Of a stretch of DNA of 64,000 nucleotides, positions 27,499 to 36,766 are shown in pieces. The stretch lies in contig NZ_VIUE01000005.1 in assembly GCF_007828215.1 (NCBI RefSeq), positions 62,001 through 126,000 on the forward strand, given 5' to 3'. The notes under the pieces are model-generated. The model saw only the letters and a program-made list of their open reading frames with translations. It searched no databases and was not told the origin of the DNA. Made by a program: the position numbers and the translations under genes. Source of the stretch: Pseudomonas sp. SJZ074. Its GTDB lineage: Bacteria; Pseudomonadota; Gammaproteobacteria; Pseudomonadales; Pseudomonadaceae. Each line of letters opens with the position of its first letter. The first letter of the stretch is position 1.

Positions 27499-28284
27499 TC
27501 CCGGGCCGGACTCATACCCCATCCGCCAACTCACGGCCCGGGTCGCCGCCAACAGTCGTTGGGCCGCCGGGCCATTCTCATCGGCATGGAACAATGAGGT
27601 CGGGCCGACGATGGTCATGACGGCCGTTATCTGGCCGACGGCATTGAAGACCGGCGCGGAAAGGGCGTCCACGCCCGGCATCAGCAAGCCATGTACGTGG
27701 TGCAGTCCCCGACCGCGGATCTGCTCGCACAAGGAGGCATAGGTGCGGTCGTCGGCCAGCGCATGATTGCCGATGCCTGCTACTTCCTGTTCGCGCAACC
27801 CGATGGTTTCGCGTTCCGGCAGATAGGCGCTGAACACCAGTCCGGTGGAGGAACTGAGCAGCGGTAACACCGAACCCAGTTGCGTCACCACGGTCACGGC
27901 GCGCACGGCGGGTTCGATCCGTACCACGGTCGCGCCGTGATTGCCCCACACCGCCAGGAAACAGGTTTCGTTCAAGTCGTCCCGCAGCTCCGCCAGGGGC
28001 AGGGCGGCCACTTGCAGCACGTCCATGCCGTTCAGCGCCGCCAGGCCCACCCGCAAGGCTTCGCGCCCCAGGCCGTAATGGTTGGTGGCGGTGTTCTGTT
28101 CGGCGAACCCACTGGCAATCAAGGCCTGCAGGTATCGATGAACCTTGCTCGCCGGCATCTGCACGTGTTCGGCCAGGCGCGACAGCGACGTGGAGGGGGA
28201 GAGTTCGGCCAGGGCCTTGAGAATGTCGGTGCCGACTTCGGCCGAGCGGACTTTCTGTTTACCGTTATTGAGCGGGGTTTCCAT
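27463..28284 (-). CDS. hmgR: IclR-family regulator HmgR
   Basis: IclR-type repressor of 273 residues that controls the homogentisate genes and is released by homogentisate in P. putida. An N-terminal winged helix (TSLSRLAEHVQMPASKVHRYLQALIASGFAEQ, about 30-60) and a ligand-binding GAF-like domain (about 80-255) with TCFLAVWGNHGATVVRIE are present. It is divergent from hmgA across a 116-base gap with a palindromic operator, which fits repression of hmgA-fahA-maiA. Its 3' end overlaps the unknown gene on the other strand. Confidence 0.9.
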   Translation of the reverse strand: METPLNNGKQKVRSAEVGTDILKALAELSPSTSLSRLAEHVQMPASKVHRYLQALIASGFAEQNTATNHYGLGREALRVGLAALNGMDVLQVAALPLAELRDDLNETCFLAVWGNHGATVVRIEPAVRAVTVVTQLGSVLPLLSSSTGLVFSAYLPERETIGLREQEVAGIGNHALADDRTYASLCEQIRGRGLHHVHGLLMPGVDALSAPVFNAVGQITAVMTIVGPTSLFHADENGPAAQRLLAATRAVSWRMGYESGPGSAQQVRNHPDQ

Positions 28285-28345
28285 GGGGGCGCTGGATCCG
28301 GGAGCGAGTGGGCGTCTTTATAGCTTGACGGTCGTCGTCGAGCAA

Positions 28346-28371
28346 ATTACGTTATGCGTAATCGAATTACG
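28346..28371. promoter_or_regulatory. HmgR operator candidate upstream of hmgA
   Basis: Three alternating 6-base half-sites: ATTACG (28346), CGTAAT (28357) and ATTACG (28366). They form a 17-bp inverted repeat with a 5-base spacer and an overlapping 15-bp repeat with a 3-base spacer. A weak TTGACG -35 candidate lies at 28325, so repressor binding would block the hmgA promoter. Confidence 0.75.
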
Positions 28372-28400
28372 ATAAAAACAACAGGTGTTCAGGAGGCTCC

Positions 28401-29705
28401 ATGAACCTCGATTCCACAGCGTCCGAGCTGGCGTACCAATCGGGCTTCGGCAACGAGTTTGCCAGTGAAGCGCTGCCCGGCGCGCTACCTGCCGGTCAGA
28501 ACTCCCCGCAAAAGGCCCCGTATGGTCTCTACGCCGAGTTGTTTTCCGGTACGGCGTTCACCATGGCGCGCAGCGAGGCGCGGCGTACCTGGATGTATCG
28601 CATTCGGCCATCGGCCAACCATCCGGCTTTCGTCAAGCTGGAACACCAACTGGCCGGCGGGGCGCTGGGCGAGGTCACCCCCAATCGCCTGCGCTGGAAC
28701 CCGTTGGACATCCCCGCCGACCCCACCGACTTCATCGACGGGCTGGTGCGCATGGCGGCCAATGCCGGCCAGGACAAGCCCGCCGGCATCAGCATCTTTC
28801 ACTACCGGGCCACCCGCTCCATGGAGCGGGTGTTCTTCAATGCCGACGGCGAGTGGCTGATCGTGCCGCAGTCGGGGCGACTGCGGATCATCACCGAGCT
28901 GGGGATACTGGAGCTGGCGCCGCTGGAAATCGCCGTGCTGCCTCGCGGTCTGAAATTTCGCGTCGAGCTGCTCGATCCGCAGGCTCGCGGCTACCTCGCC
29001 GAGAACCATGGCGCGCCGTTGCGCCTGCCTGATCTCGGCCCCATCGGTAGCAACGGCCTGGCCAACCCACGGGACTTCCTGGCGCCGGTCGCGCATTACG
29101 AGAACCTCCCGCAGCCGACCACGCTGGTGCAGAAGTTCCTCGGTGAGTTGTGGGCTTGCGAACTGGATCATTCGCCGTTCGACGTCGTGGCCTGGCACGG
29201 CAACAACGTGCCGTACAAGTATGACCTGCGCCGGTTCAACACTATCGGCACGGTCAGCTTCGATCATCCGGACCCTTCGATCTTCACGGTATTGACCTCG
29301 CCCACCAGCGTCCATGGCCTGGCCAACCTCGACTTCGTGATCTTCCCGCCGCGCTGGATGGTGGCGGAAAAAACCTTCCGTCCGCCGTGGTTCCACCGCA
29401 ACCTGATGAACGAATTCATGGGGCTGATCCAGGGCGCCTACGATGCCAAGGCCGAAGGTTTCCTGCCGGGGGGCGCGTCCTTGCACAGTTGCATGAGCGC
29501 CCATGGTCCGGACGGCGAAACCTGCACCAAGGCGATCAATGCCGAGCTGTCCCCGGTGAAAATCGATAACACCATGGCCTTCATGTTCGAAACCAGCCAG
29601 GTGCTGCGCCCGAGCCGTTTCGCCCTGGACTGCCCGCAACTGCAAACCGACTACGATGCCTGTTGGGCTTCGCTGCCCGTCACGTTCGACCCGACCCGGA
29701 GATAA
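28401..29705 (+). CDS. hmgA: Homogentisate 1,2-dioxygenase HmgA
   Basis: Fe(II) ring-cleaving dioxygenase, 434 residues, converting homogentisate to maleylacetoacetate, the central step of tyrosine and phenylalanine breakdown. Recognisable: the N-terminal [33 protein letters not shown], the substrate-binding [14 protein letters not shown] [17 protein letters not shown] and the iron-binding region [18 protein letters not shown] ... [21 protein letters not shown] gives a strong ribosome site. First gene of the hmgA-fahA-maiA operon under HmgR. Confidence 0.97.
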   Translation: MNLDSTASELAYQSGFGNEFASEALPGALPAGQNSPQKAPYGLYAELFSGTAFTMARSEARRTWMYRIRPSANHPAFVKLEHQLAGGALGEVTPNRLRWNPLDIPADPTDFIDGLVRMAANAGQDKPAGISIFHYRATRSMERVFFNADGEWLIVPQSGRLRIITELGILELAPLEIAVLPRGLKFRVELLDPQARGYLAENHGAPLRLPDLGPIGSNGLANPRDFLAPVAHYENLPQPTTLVQKFLGELWACELDHSPFDVVAWHGNNVPYKYDLRRFNTIGTVSFDHPDPSIFTVLTSPTSVHGLANLDFVIFPPRWMVAEKTFRPPWFHRNLMNEFMGLIQGAYDAKAEGFLPGGASLHSCMSAHGPDGETCTKAINAELSPVKIDNTMAFMFETSQVLRPSRFALDCPQLQTDYDACWASLPVTFDPTRR

Positions 29706-29707
29706 TC

Positions 29708-31012
29708 ATGACCCAAGTTTCCCCTGCCCGTAGCTGGGTTGCCTCCGCCAACGGCCATGCCGATTTCCCGCTGCAGAACCTGCCGCTGGGGATCTTCAGC
29801 GTCGGCGGCGGTGCTCCCCGTAGCGGTGTTGCCATTGGCGACCATGTGTTCGATTTGCAGGCCGCGCTGCAGGCCGGCCTGTTCGATGGCGCGGCGCGTG
29901 AAGCCGTCGAAGCCATGAGCGGCGGCCAGTTGAACGCATTTTTCGAGCTGGGTCGCAATGCCCGGGTGGCCTTGCGCGAACGGCTGCTGACCTTGCTGAG
30001 CGAAGACAGTGCGCAACGCGAGCAGATCCTGGCCCAAGGGGCGAAGATGCTTCCTCTGGCGACGGATTGTCGGATGCACCTGCCAGCGAAAATCAACGAC
30101 TACACCGACTTCTACGTCGGCATCGAACATGCGCAGAACGTCGGCAAGCTGTTTCGTCCCGATAACCCGCTGTTGCCCAACTACAAATACGTGCCCATCG
30201 GTTACCACGGTCGCGCCTCGACCATCCGCCCGTCTGGCACCGATGTGCGCCGCCCCAAGGGCCAGACCCTGCCCGCCGGCCAGGCCGAGCCGACCTTCGG
30301 CCCCTGCGCGCGGCTGGACTACGAACTGGAGCTGGGGATCTGGATCGGCAAGGGCAATGCACTGGGCGAGCCCATCGCCATCGGTGATGCCGCCGACCAC
30401 ATCGGCGGGTTCTGCCTGCTCAACGATTGGTCAGCGCGGGACATCCAGGCCTGGGAATACCAGCCCCTTGGGCCTTTTCTGTCGAAGAGCTTCCTGACCA
30501 GTATCTCGCCGTGGGTCGTGACGGCTGAGGCCCTGGAACCGTTCCGTCGCCCTCAACCGGCGCGGCCGGCAGGCGATCCGCAACCGCTGCCGTACCTGCT
30601 GGACAAGCGTGACCAGGACGGCGGCGCCTTTGATATCGAATTGGAAGTCCTGCTGCTGACCGAAACCATGCGTGAGCAGAACCTGCCGGCCCATCGCCTG
30701 ACCTTGAGCAACACCCGCTACATGTATTGGACCGTGGCGCAAATGGTCGCACACCACAGCGTCAATGGCTGCCAGCTGCAGGCCGGCGACCTGTTCGGCT
30801 CGGGTACGTTGTCGGGGCCGGAAAACGGTCAGTTCGGCAGCTTGCTGGAGATCACCGAAGGCGGCAGGAAACCCGTCGAACTGGCGTCCGGCGAAGTGCG
30901 CAAATTCCTTGAGGATGGCGACGAAATCATCCTGCGGGCCCGTTGCAGCCGTGACGGTGTCGCATCCATCGGTTTCGGCGAATGCCGGGGCAAGATCCTG
31001 CCGGCGCGGTGA
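29708..31012 (+). CDS. fahA: Fumarylacetoacetase
   Basis: Hydrolyses fumarylacetoacetate to fumarate and acetoacetate, the last step of the homogentisate pathway; 434 residues. Seen: the N-terminal SVGGGAPRSGVAIGDHVFDL, the metal-binding DYTDFYVGIEHAQNVG, YHGRAS(T)IRPSGT, the acidic ligand group LDYELELGIWIGKGN and the C-terminal QLQAGDLFGSGTLSGPENG. The start at 29708 has GGAG upstream and begins three bases behind hmgA. The synonym hmgB is used in P. putida. Confidence 0.96.
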   Translation: MTQVSPARSWVASANGHADFPLQNLPLGIFSVGGGAPRSGVAIGDHVFDLQAALQAGLFDGAAREAVEAMSGGQLNAFFELGRNARVALRERLLTLLSEDSAQREQILAQGAKMLPLATDCRMHLPAKINDYTDFYVGIEHAQNVGKLFRPDNPLLPNYKYVPIGYHGRASTIRPSGTDVRRPKGQTLPAGQAEPTFGPCARLDYELELGIWIGKGNALGEPIAIGDAADHIGGFCLLNDWSARDIQAWEYQPLGPFLSKSFLTSISPWVVTAEALEPFRRPQPARPAGDPQPLPYLLDKRDQDGGAFDIELEVLLLTETMREQNLPAHRLTLSNTRYMYWTVAQMVAHHSVNGCQLQAGDLFGSGTLSGPENGQFGSLLEITEGGRKPVELASGEVRKFLEDGDEIILRARCSRDGVASIGFGECRGKILPAR

Positions 31013-31021
31013 GGAGCAAGC

Positions 31022-31663
31022 ATGGAACTCTATACCTATTACCGCTCCACCTCGTCTTATCGGGTGCGCATCGTCCTGGCACTCAAGGGGCTGGATTACC
31101 GTGCCGTGCCGGTCAACCTGATCGCACCGCTGGGGGGCGAACATCGTCAGCCGGCCTACCTCGCGATCAACCCGCAAGGGCGGGTACCGGCGCTGCGCAC
31201 CGATGAGGGGGCGCTGCTGGTGCAATCGCCTGCCATCATCGAGTACCTGGAGGAGCGTTATCCACAGGTGCCGCTGCTCAGCCCGGACCTGGCGGTTCGA
31301 GCTCATGAACGTGGCGTCGCCGCCCTGATCGGTTGCGACATTCACCCCCTGCACAACGTCAGCGTGCTCAACAAACTGCGGCAGTGGGGGCATGATGAAA
31401 CGCAGGTGACGGAGTGGATCGGGCACTGGATCAGCCAGGGGCTGGCGGCGGTGGAGCAGTTGATCGGCGACGAAGGCTACTGTTTCGGCCCCGCGCCAGG
31501 GTTGGCGGACGTCTACCTGATCCCGCAGTTGTATGCGGCTGAGCGTTTCAACGTGTCCTTGCAAGGGTATCCGCGGATTCGTCGTGTTGCGGCGCTGGCG
31601 GCTGCCCATGCTGCGTTCCAGAAAGCGCATCCGGCGAATCAGGTGGATACTCCTGCCAGCTGA
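31022..31663 (+). CDS. maiA: Maleylacetoacetate isomerase
   Basis: Zeta-class glutathione transferase of 213 residues that isomerises maleylacetoacetate to fumarylacetoacetate with glutathione. Seen: the N-terminal YYRSTSSYRVRIVLALKGLDY with the SSYRVR zeta-class motif (catalytic Ser/Cys region), INPQGRVPALRTDEG, and the helical domain CDIHPLHNVSVLN. GAGGAGCAAGC gives the ribosome site. Last gene of the operon (hmgC in P. putida); a REPIN follows. Confidence 0.96.
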   Translation: MELYTYYRSTSSYRVRIVLALKGLDYRAVPVNLIAPLGGEHRQPAYLAINPQGRVPALRTDEGALLVQSPAIIEYLEERYPQVPLLSPDLAVRAHERGVAALIGCDIHPLHNVSVLNKLRQWGHDETQVTEWIGHWISQGLAAVEQLIGDEGYCFGPAPGLADVYLIPQLYAAERFNVSLQGYPRIRRVAALAAAHAAFQKAHPANQVDTPAS

Positions 31664-31685
31664 GATTGGGGCTGGCTGATGTGAC

Positions 31686-31766
31686 GCTATCGCGAGCAGG
31701 TTCGCTCCCACATTTTGGTTCGCGTTGCACGCGGTCCTGTGTGGGAGCGAGCCTGCTCGCGATGGC
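31686..31766. repeat. REPIN (GAGCCTGC subtype)
   Basis: Minus REP at 31686-31712, with one T in place of C in the core (GCAGGTTCGCTCCCAC), and plus REP at 31740-31766 (TGTGGGAGCGAGCCTGCTCG). It lies between maiA and the SirB1-family gene. Confidence 0.88.
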
Positions 31767-31804
31767 GGCCTGACAGTCAACAAGAATGCTGCCAGTCCTG
31801 CAGA

Positions 31805-32608
31805 TCAATGCACAATCGAATTCGGCGGCAGATGTCCCAGACGTTCCGTCAGCCGGATCCGCTGGATCGGATCGTCGCTGAGCATCAGCGCATGTTCCAG
31901 GTCGAAGCGTTCGGCATTGGGACAGTCGAGCCGCTGGTACAGGCTGGCGCGGGCCAGGTAATCGGCGGCGCTGGCGTTGCCCAGTTCCAGGACCCGTTCG
32001 GCATCGATCAGTGCGTCGATGTACTCGTCGTTGGTCAGATGCAACTGCCGTAGATTGCGTGACAGGCGCTGGAGCATCTGCAGCGGCTCGGCGCTGACCA
32101 GGTGTTCAGCCTTGAGCGGCATGTTCGAGCCATATTGGCGTTGCAACAGTTCCCGGCAGTCATTGGGATACAGCCGGCGACCGCCGCATGGATCGAGCAA
32201 GTGATCGGCACCGGGCACCCGGAGCAGGAAGTGGCCGGGAAAATTGACTCCGACCATCGGTATTTCCAGGCCTCGGGCCAGTTCCAGGGCAATCAGGGCG
32301 AGGGCCAGCGGTTGGCCGCGCTTCCTGGCCAATACCTTGTCGAGCAGCGCTGCCCGTGGACGCAGGGGTGTGAAGTCGTCCTGGGCGAACCCCAGGTTAT
32401 TCAGGCAGCGCAACAAGGGCTGGCCCAGCTCCGCGGCGGGCAGCAGGGGCAGGTCATGGCTGACCCGCTGTTGCAGATCCCTGAAATCCTTCAGCAAAGC
32501 TGGTACGTCGACGTTGCGGTCATGCTCGGCAGCGATCCACAACGCCGCTTCGAACAGCGCCGCAGGCGACCGGTGCAGACATTCAAAAAAGGCTTGGCGC
32601 GGTTTCAT
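31805..32608 (-). CDS. SirB1 family protein
   Basis: Transglutaminase-like/TPR protein of the SirB1 family, 267 residues, function unknown. Seen: an N-terminal helical region ALLKDFRDLQQRV, the core FARGRGQPLALALIALELARGLEIPMVGVNFPGHFLLR with the conserved PGHFL and the DPCGGRRL block, and a C-terminal tail with ASLYQRLDCPNAERFDLEHAL of TPR kind. The ATG at 32608, with GGAGAG upstream, is preferred to the GTG three bases before. It stands alone on the minus strand. A regulatory role is only inferred. Confidence 0.82.
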   Translation of the reverse strand: MKPRQAFFECLHRSPAALFEAALWIAAEHDRNVDVPALLKDFRDLQQRVSHDLPLLPAAELGQPLLRCLNNLGFAQDDFTPLRPRAALLDKVLARKRGQPLALALIALELARGLEIPMVGVNFPGHFLLRVPGADHLLDPCGGRRLYPNDCRELLQRQYGSNMPLKAEHLVSAEPLQMLQRLSRNLRQLHLTNDEYIDALIDAERVLELGNASAADYLARASLYQRLDCPNAERFDLEHALMLSDDPIQRIRLTERLGHLPPNSIVH

Positions 32609-32792
32609 CACACTCTCCGGACATTGCCTCGTTTTAGCTCTGCCATGGGCTTTCGTCCAGTCTCAGAGAGATGTGGTAACGGTTATGCCCGAAAAGATGA
32701 GAGTCGGGGCAGCTTATTCCGGCGTGCTCCAGCAAATTTCAGCTACGCGCCTATACTGGCGAAACAAACAGAAGTGATTCGGGAGCCTGTCG

Positions 32793-33812
32793 ATGTTTGC
32801 GCTCATGCAAAGCTCCCGCCTTGAATCGCTGCACTTGAGCGTAGACCCGACAACCGGGTTGAAGGCGGTCATTGCCATTCATAGCAGCCGCCCAGGGCCA
32901 GCCTTGGGGGGATGTCGTTATCTATCCTACCCCGACGATGAAAGTGCCGTGGTCGATGCCGTGCGCCTGGCTCAGGGCATGAGCTACAAAGCCGCCTTGG
33001 CCGGCCTGCCGGTGGGCGGTGGGGTGGCGGTGATCATGCGGCCGGCCCATGTCGAAAGCCGAGCCGCGTTGTTCGAAGCCTTTGGCCGCTGTATCGAGCA
33101 ACTGGACGGCCGGTACATCACCGCCATCGACAGCGGAACCTCGGTGGCCGACATGGATTGCATCGCCCAACAGACCCGTCATGTCACCAGCACCACCGCC
33201 TCGGGCGACCCGGCACCCCACGCGGCGATGGGCGTGTTTGCCGGTATTCGTGCCACGGCCATGGCCCGGCTGGGCAGCGATAATCTTGAAAGCCTGCGCG
33301 TGGCGATCCAGGGCCTGGGCAATGTCGGGTACGCCCTGGCCGAGCAGTTGCATGCGGCCGGTGCCGAACTTCTGGTCAGCGACATCGACCCCGGCAAGGT
33401 GCAACTGGCAATGGAGCAACTGGGCGCCCACCCGATTGCCAACGATGCGTTGCTCAGCACCCCTTGCGATATTCTCGCTCCCTGCGGCCTGGGCGGTGTG
33501 CTCAACAGCCACAGCGTGGCGCAGTTGCGTTGCTCGGCCGTGGCCGGCTCGGCCCATAACCAGCTGAGTAACCTGCAAGTGGCCGATCAATTGGAAAGGC
33601 GCGGGATTCTCTACGCGCCGGATTATGTGATCAACTCCGGCGGCCTGATCTACGTCGCCCTCAAGCATCGCGGCGAAGAACTGCCGACCATCACGGCCCA
33701 TCTGTCGAAAATCGCTGCCCGGCTGACGGAAGTCTTCGCCCATGCCCAGGCGGAGAAACGCTCCCCGGCCCGGGTGGCGGATGAATTGGCGGAGCGCTTG
33801 CTGTATCGATAA
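32793..33812 (+). CDS. Leucine/Phe/Val dehydrogenase-family protein lacking the catalytic Lys
   Basis: Member of the amino-acid dehydrogenase (Leu/Phe/Val) family, 339 residues. The N-terminal catalytic domain shows PALGGCRYLSYPDDESAVVDAVRLAQGMSYKAALAGLPVGGG, with Lys66 of the carboxylate-binding GMSYK. At position 78 the expected second Lys (GGGK) is Val (GGGVAVI). In leucine dehydrogenase that Lys is catalytic. The NAD Rossmann domain (QGLGNVG near 178) is intact. The enzyme may therefore be inactive in deamination or have another role. Transcribed alone, convergent with benE. Confidence 0.75.
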   Translation: MFALMQSSRLESLHLSVDPTTGLKAVIAIHSSRPGPALGGCRYLSYPDDESAVVDAVRLAQGMSYKAALAGLPVGGGVAVIMRPAHVESRAALFEAFGRCIEQLDGRYITAIDSGTSVADMDCIAQQTRHVTSTTASGDPAPHAAMGVFAGIRATAMARLGSDNLESLRVAIQGLGNVGYALAEQLHAAGAELLVSDIDPGKVQLAMEQLGAHPIANDALLSTPCDILAPCGLGGVLNSHSVAQLRCSAVAGSAHNQLSNLQVADQLERRGILYAPDYVINSGGLIYVALKHRGEELPTITAHLSKIAARLTEVFAHAQAEKRSPARVADELAERLLYR

Positions 33813-33845
33813 AAACGGCTCGCAGCGGACCTTGAGCCGTCACGA

Positions 33846-35045
33846 TCACTTGCCTGCGGCGATGATGGCGGTTTCGCTTTGCCGGGTATGAGTCAGCACG
33901 AAATGCGCCACAAGGCCGAAGATCAGGCCCCAGAATGCCGCGGCCAGCCCCAGGAAACTCATGCCCGATGCGGTCACCAGGAAAGTCATCAGGGCTGCTT
34001 CCCGCTGCTTTTCGTCCGCCATGGCGCCGGTCAGCCCGGCGCTGATTGCGCCGAACAGGGCAAGACCGGCGAGCGAGGCGATCAATTCTTTCGGCAGGGC
34101 GGAAAACACCGAGGCCAGCGTCGCGCCGAAGATGCCCATCAGAATGTAGAACAGCCCGCAGGCGATACCGGCGATGTAGCGTTTGTCACGGTCCTCATGG
34201 GCTTCGCGACCGGTGCAGATCGCTGCGGTAATGGCCGCCAGGTTCAGACCGTGGGAGCCGAAGGGCGCCATCAGGGCCGCGCCAATCGCGGTGACCGAAA
34301 TGATGGAGCGCGCCGGTGTGTTGTAGCCCGCGGTCCGTAACACCGCCATACCCGGTACGTACTGGCCGGTCAACGTCACCAGCGCCAATGGCAGGCCAAT
34401 ATTGAAGATTGCATGCCAGCTCCATTCAGGGACGATAAAGACCGGATGAGCCACTGCAATGGTGATTGAGCCGCTGTTGAGCTCCCCGGATGCGGCGGCC
34501 ATCGCGCAACCGACCACCAACACCGACAGAATCGCGTAGCGTGGCGAAAAGCGCTTGCAGATCAGGTACACCGCGATCATCGACAACACCAACGACGGCT
34601 GCAGCTTGATCGAAGTGAACAGCTCTGCGCCGAAGCGGAACAGGATGCCGGCGAGCATGGCGGCGGCGATGGCTTTGGGCAGGCGGCTCATCAGTTTGTC
34701 GAACGCGCCGGACAGACCCACCACGGCAATGATCAACGACGCCACCACGTAGGCGCCGATGGCCTGGGGCAGAGTGACGGTCGGCAGCATCGACACCAAT
34801 AACGCCGCGCCCGGAGTCGACCAGGCGGTGATCACCGGAATACGCAGGCGCCAGCTCAGGAAGAGGCCGGTGATCCCGCTGCCGATGGAAATGGCCCAGA
34901 TCCATGAGGACACCACGTCGTCGGCCAGATGTGCCTCCTTGGCTGCCTGGAACACGATGATGAGGGGACCTGCATAGGAAATGATCACGGCGATAAAGCC
35001 GGCGATGATCGCTGACAGGGATAGATCCTTTCTGATTGTGGCCAT
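33846..35045 (-). CDS. BenE family transporter
   Basis: Polytopic inner-membrane protein of the BenE benzoate:H+ symporter family, 399 residues, about 11-12 membrane segments. Seen: GFIAVIISYAGPLIIVFQAAKEAHL near the start, then GIFFSWRLRIPVITAWSTPGAALL, and APFGSHGLNLAAITAAICTGREAHED, all family blocks. The substrate may be another aromatic acid or an unrelated anion. It is divergent from a MocR-type regulator across a gap with a large inverted repeat, which predicts control by that regulator. Confidence 0.85.
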   Translation of the reverse strand: MATIRKDLSLSAIIAGFIAVIISYAGPLIIVFQAAKEAHLADDVVSSWIWAISIGSGITGLFLSWRLRIPVITAWSTPGAALLVSMLPTVTLPQAIGAYVVASLIIAVVGLSGAFDKLMSRLPKAIAAAMLAGILFRFGAELFTSIKLQPSLVLSMIAVYLICKRFSPRYAILSVLVVGCAMAAASGELNSGSITIAVAHPVFIVPEWSWHAIFNIGLPLALVTLTGQYVPGMAVLRTAGYNTPARSIISVTAIGAALMAPFGSHGLNLAAITAAICTGREAHEDRDKRYIAGIACGLFYILMGIFGATLASVFSALPKELIASLAGLALFGAISAGLTGAMADEKQREAALMTFLVTASGMSFLGLAAAFWGLIFGLVAHFVLTHTRQSETAIIAAGK

Positions 35046-35088
35046 GGTGTCTCGACTTGGCGCAGGAACGCGCAGTGATCGGGGAGGG

Positions 35089-35277
35089 TTGAGTCGATTG
35101 ATTCGATTATTTGTGAGTGTATTTCACCGAATTGAATTGATTCAATGGTTCGTCCGTAGGTTTCGCGATGTTTAGCATCAGTTTTTGTTTAAATAACTGA
35201 ATCTATTGAAAATTTATTTTTAATGAATCGCTGTATAAGCGTCGCTTGATCATTGGATATCGAATCAATCGACTCAA
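35089..35277. promoter_or_regulatory. Inverted-repeat operator between benE-like and MocR genes
   Basis: A perfect 19-base inverted repeat, TTGAGTCGATTGATTCGAT at 35089-35107 and its complement at 35259-35277, frames the gap. A third related palindrome, ATTGAATTGATTCAAT (35131-35146), lies between. All share GATTGATTC-type cores, so they are probably binding sites for the divergent MocR-family regulator. The intervening DNA is AT-rich. Confidence 0.7.
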
Positions 35278-35363
35278 TTATTCGAATGTTTCCGTTTCAA
35301 GTGGCTTCGCTTCGATGTGATATGCTCGAAAATTCATCATTTCTACGATGGCAGCGATCATTC

Positions 35364-36752
35364 ATGTGGGTCCCCCAGCTAAGCGAGTCCAACCAGCCGA
35401 TGTACCTGTCGATTGCCGATGCCTTGGCGCGCGACATCGGTAACGGGGTGCTGAATGAGGGTGATCGCTTGCCGACCCTGCGGGAATTGGCCAATGCCTT
35501 GGATGTCACGCCGGGCACCATCAGTCGGGCCTATGGCGAAGCCCATCGACGTCGGCTGGTGCGAGGGGAGGTGGGGCGCGGCACCTATGTGCTCAGCCAG
35601 CAGCCATCGGACCTGCCGGCAACCCAGGGCACCGCATCGTTGAATCTTGGGCAACCCGAGCTGCTCGATCTCTCGATCATCAAGCCTTCCAGCGAAACCC
35701 TGGAGTACTGGCTGCGTGGTGCGCTGGTAGGTATGGCGAAAAGTGTCGACTTTGCCGGCGCCCTGGATTACGCCCCGGACGGCGGTCACCCGGCCCATCG
35801 TGAGGCAGGCGCGCAGTGGTTGCGCCATTCATTGCCCGATGCGCAATGGCAGCAAGTGGTGATCACCGCCGGGGCCCAGCATGGCCTGATGGTCGCGATG
35901 AGCGCCCTGACCAATGCCGGCGACCTGGTGCTCTGCGAAGCACTTTGCTACCCGGGCATCATTTCCCTGGCCCATGGTCTTGAACGTCGCCTGCGCGGTG
36001 TGCCGATGGACGACGAAGGCATCATCCCCGAGGCGTTGCGCGAACTGTGCCTGCGCGAGAAACCGGCGATGCTGGTATGCGTGGCGACGTGCCAGAATCC
36101 GACGACGGCGATCATGTCGCAAAAGCGTCGGGCTCAGATTGCGGCGCTGGCCGACGAGTTCGATTTCATCGTCCTGGACGATGATATCTACGGCTTTCTT
36201 GCCACCGATCCGTCGACCAAGCCGCTGTCGGCCTTCGCGCCGGAGCGGTCGGTGTACCTGACCAGCCTGTCGAAGTCGATCATGCCGGCGCTTCGGGTCG
36301 GTTATCTCTACAGTCCGCCGAAACTGCTGTCACGGCTGACCTCGATGGTGCGCAGCAGTGTCTGGATGCCGTCACCGTTGACCGCGCAACTGGCGAGCAA
36401 TTTGATCGCCGAAGGCCTGGACAGGAAACTGGTCCGCATCCAGCGCAACGAAGCCGCCGCACGACAGGCGATTGCCCGGGAAATCTTTGCCAGCTTCGAA
36501 CTCAAGACCCAGCCCTGTGCGTACCATGTCTGGTTGACGCTGCCTGAGCCCTGGAGTGGCGACGAGTTCGCCATGCTTGCGCGGGCCAACGGCGTACTGG
36601 TGCTCAGTGGCTCGCAGTTCCAGGCTGAGCGTTCCGGGACCAGCCGAAGCGTAAGGGTGGTGCTGATGTCCCCTACCAGCCAGGACGAGCTGCGTTTTGC
36701 CCTGACCAAGTTGGCCAGCCTGATCGATTCCGACCCGCGTCGTTACTATTGA
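35364..36752 (+). CDS. MocR-family (GntR/aminotransferase) regulator
   Basis: PLP-dependent transcription factor of about 462 residues: a GntR winged helix (PMYLSIADALARDIGNGVLNEGDRLPTLRELANALDVTPGTISRAYGEAHR) and a fold-type I aminotransferase domain. PLP features include AGAQHGLMVAMSAL, CVATCQNPTTAIMS, DDDIYGFLA, and SLSKSIMPALRVGYL with the Lys for the Schiff base. The start is uncertain: 35364 (ATG) leaves a short leader before the helix, while 35322 and a TTG at 35253 are possible. It probably controls the divergent BenE-type gene and itself through the inverted repeats. Confidence 0.85.
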   Translation: MWVPQLSESNQPMYLSIADALARDIGNGVLNEGDRLPTLRELANALDVTPGTISRAYGEAHRRRLVRGEVGRGTYVLSQQPSDLPATQGTASLNLGQPELLDLSIIKPSSETLEYWLRGALVGMAKSVDFAGALDYAPDGGHPAHREAGAQWLRHSLPDAQWQQVVITAGAQHGLMVAMSALTNAGDLVLCEALCYPGIISLAHGLERRLRGVPMDDEGIIPEALRELCLREKPAMLVCVATCQNPTTAIMSQKRRAQIAALADEFDFIVLDDDIYGFLATDPSTKPLSAFAPERSVYLTSLSKSIMPALRVGYLYSPPKLLSRLTSMVRSSVWMPSPLTAQLASNLIAEGLDRKLVRIQRNEAAARQAIAREIFASFELKTQPCAYHVWLTLPEPWSGDEFAMLARANGVLVLSGSQFQAERSGTSRSVRVVLMSPTSQDELRFALTKLASLIDSDPRRYY

Positions 36753-36766
36753 GTGCCACAGTAAGC

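Noticed and set aside
28485..29645. Minus-strand frame of 386 residues
   Set aside because: Antisense shadow of hmgA; no protein-like motif.
30431..31783. Minus-strand frame of 450 residues
   Set aside because: Antisense shadow of fahA and maiA; spans the intergenic REPIN.
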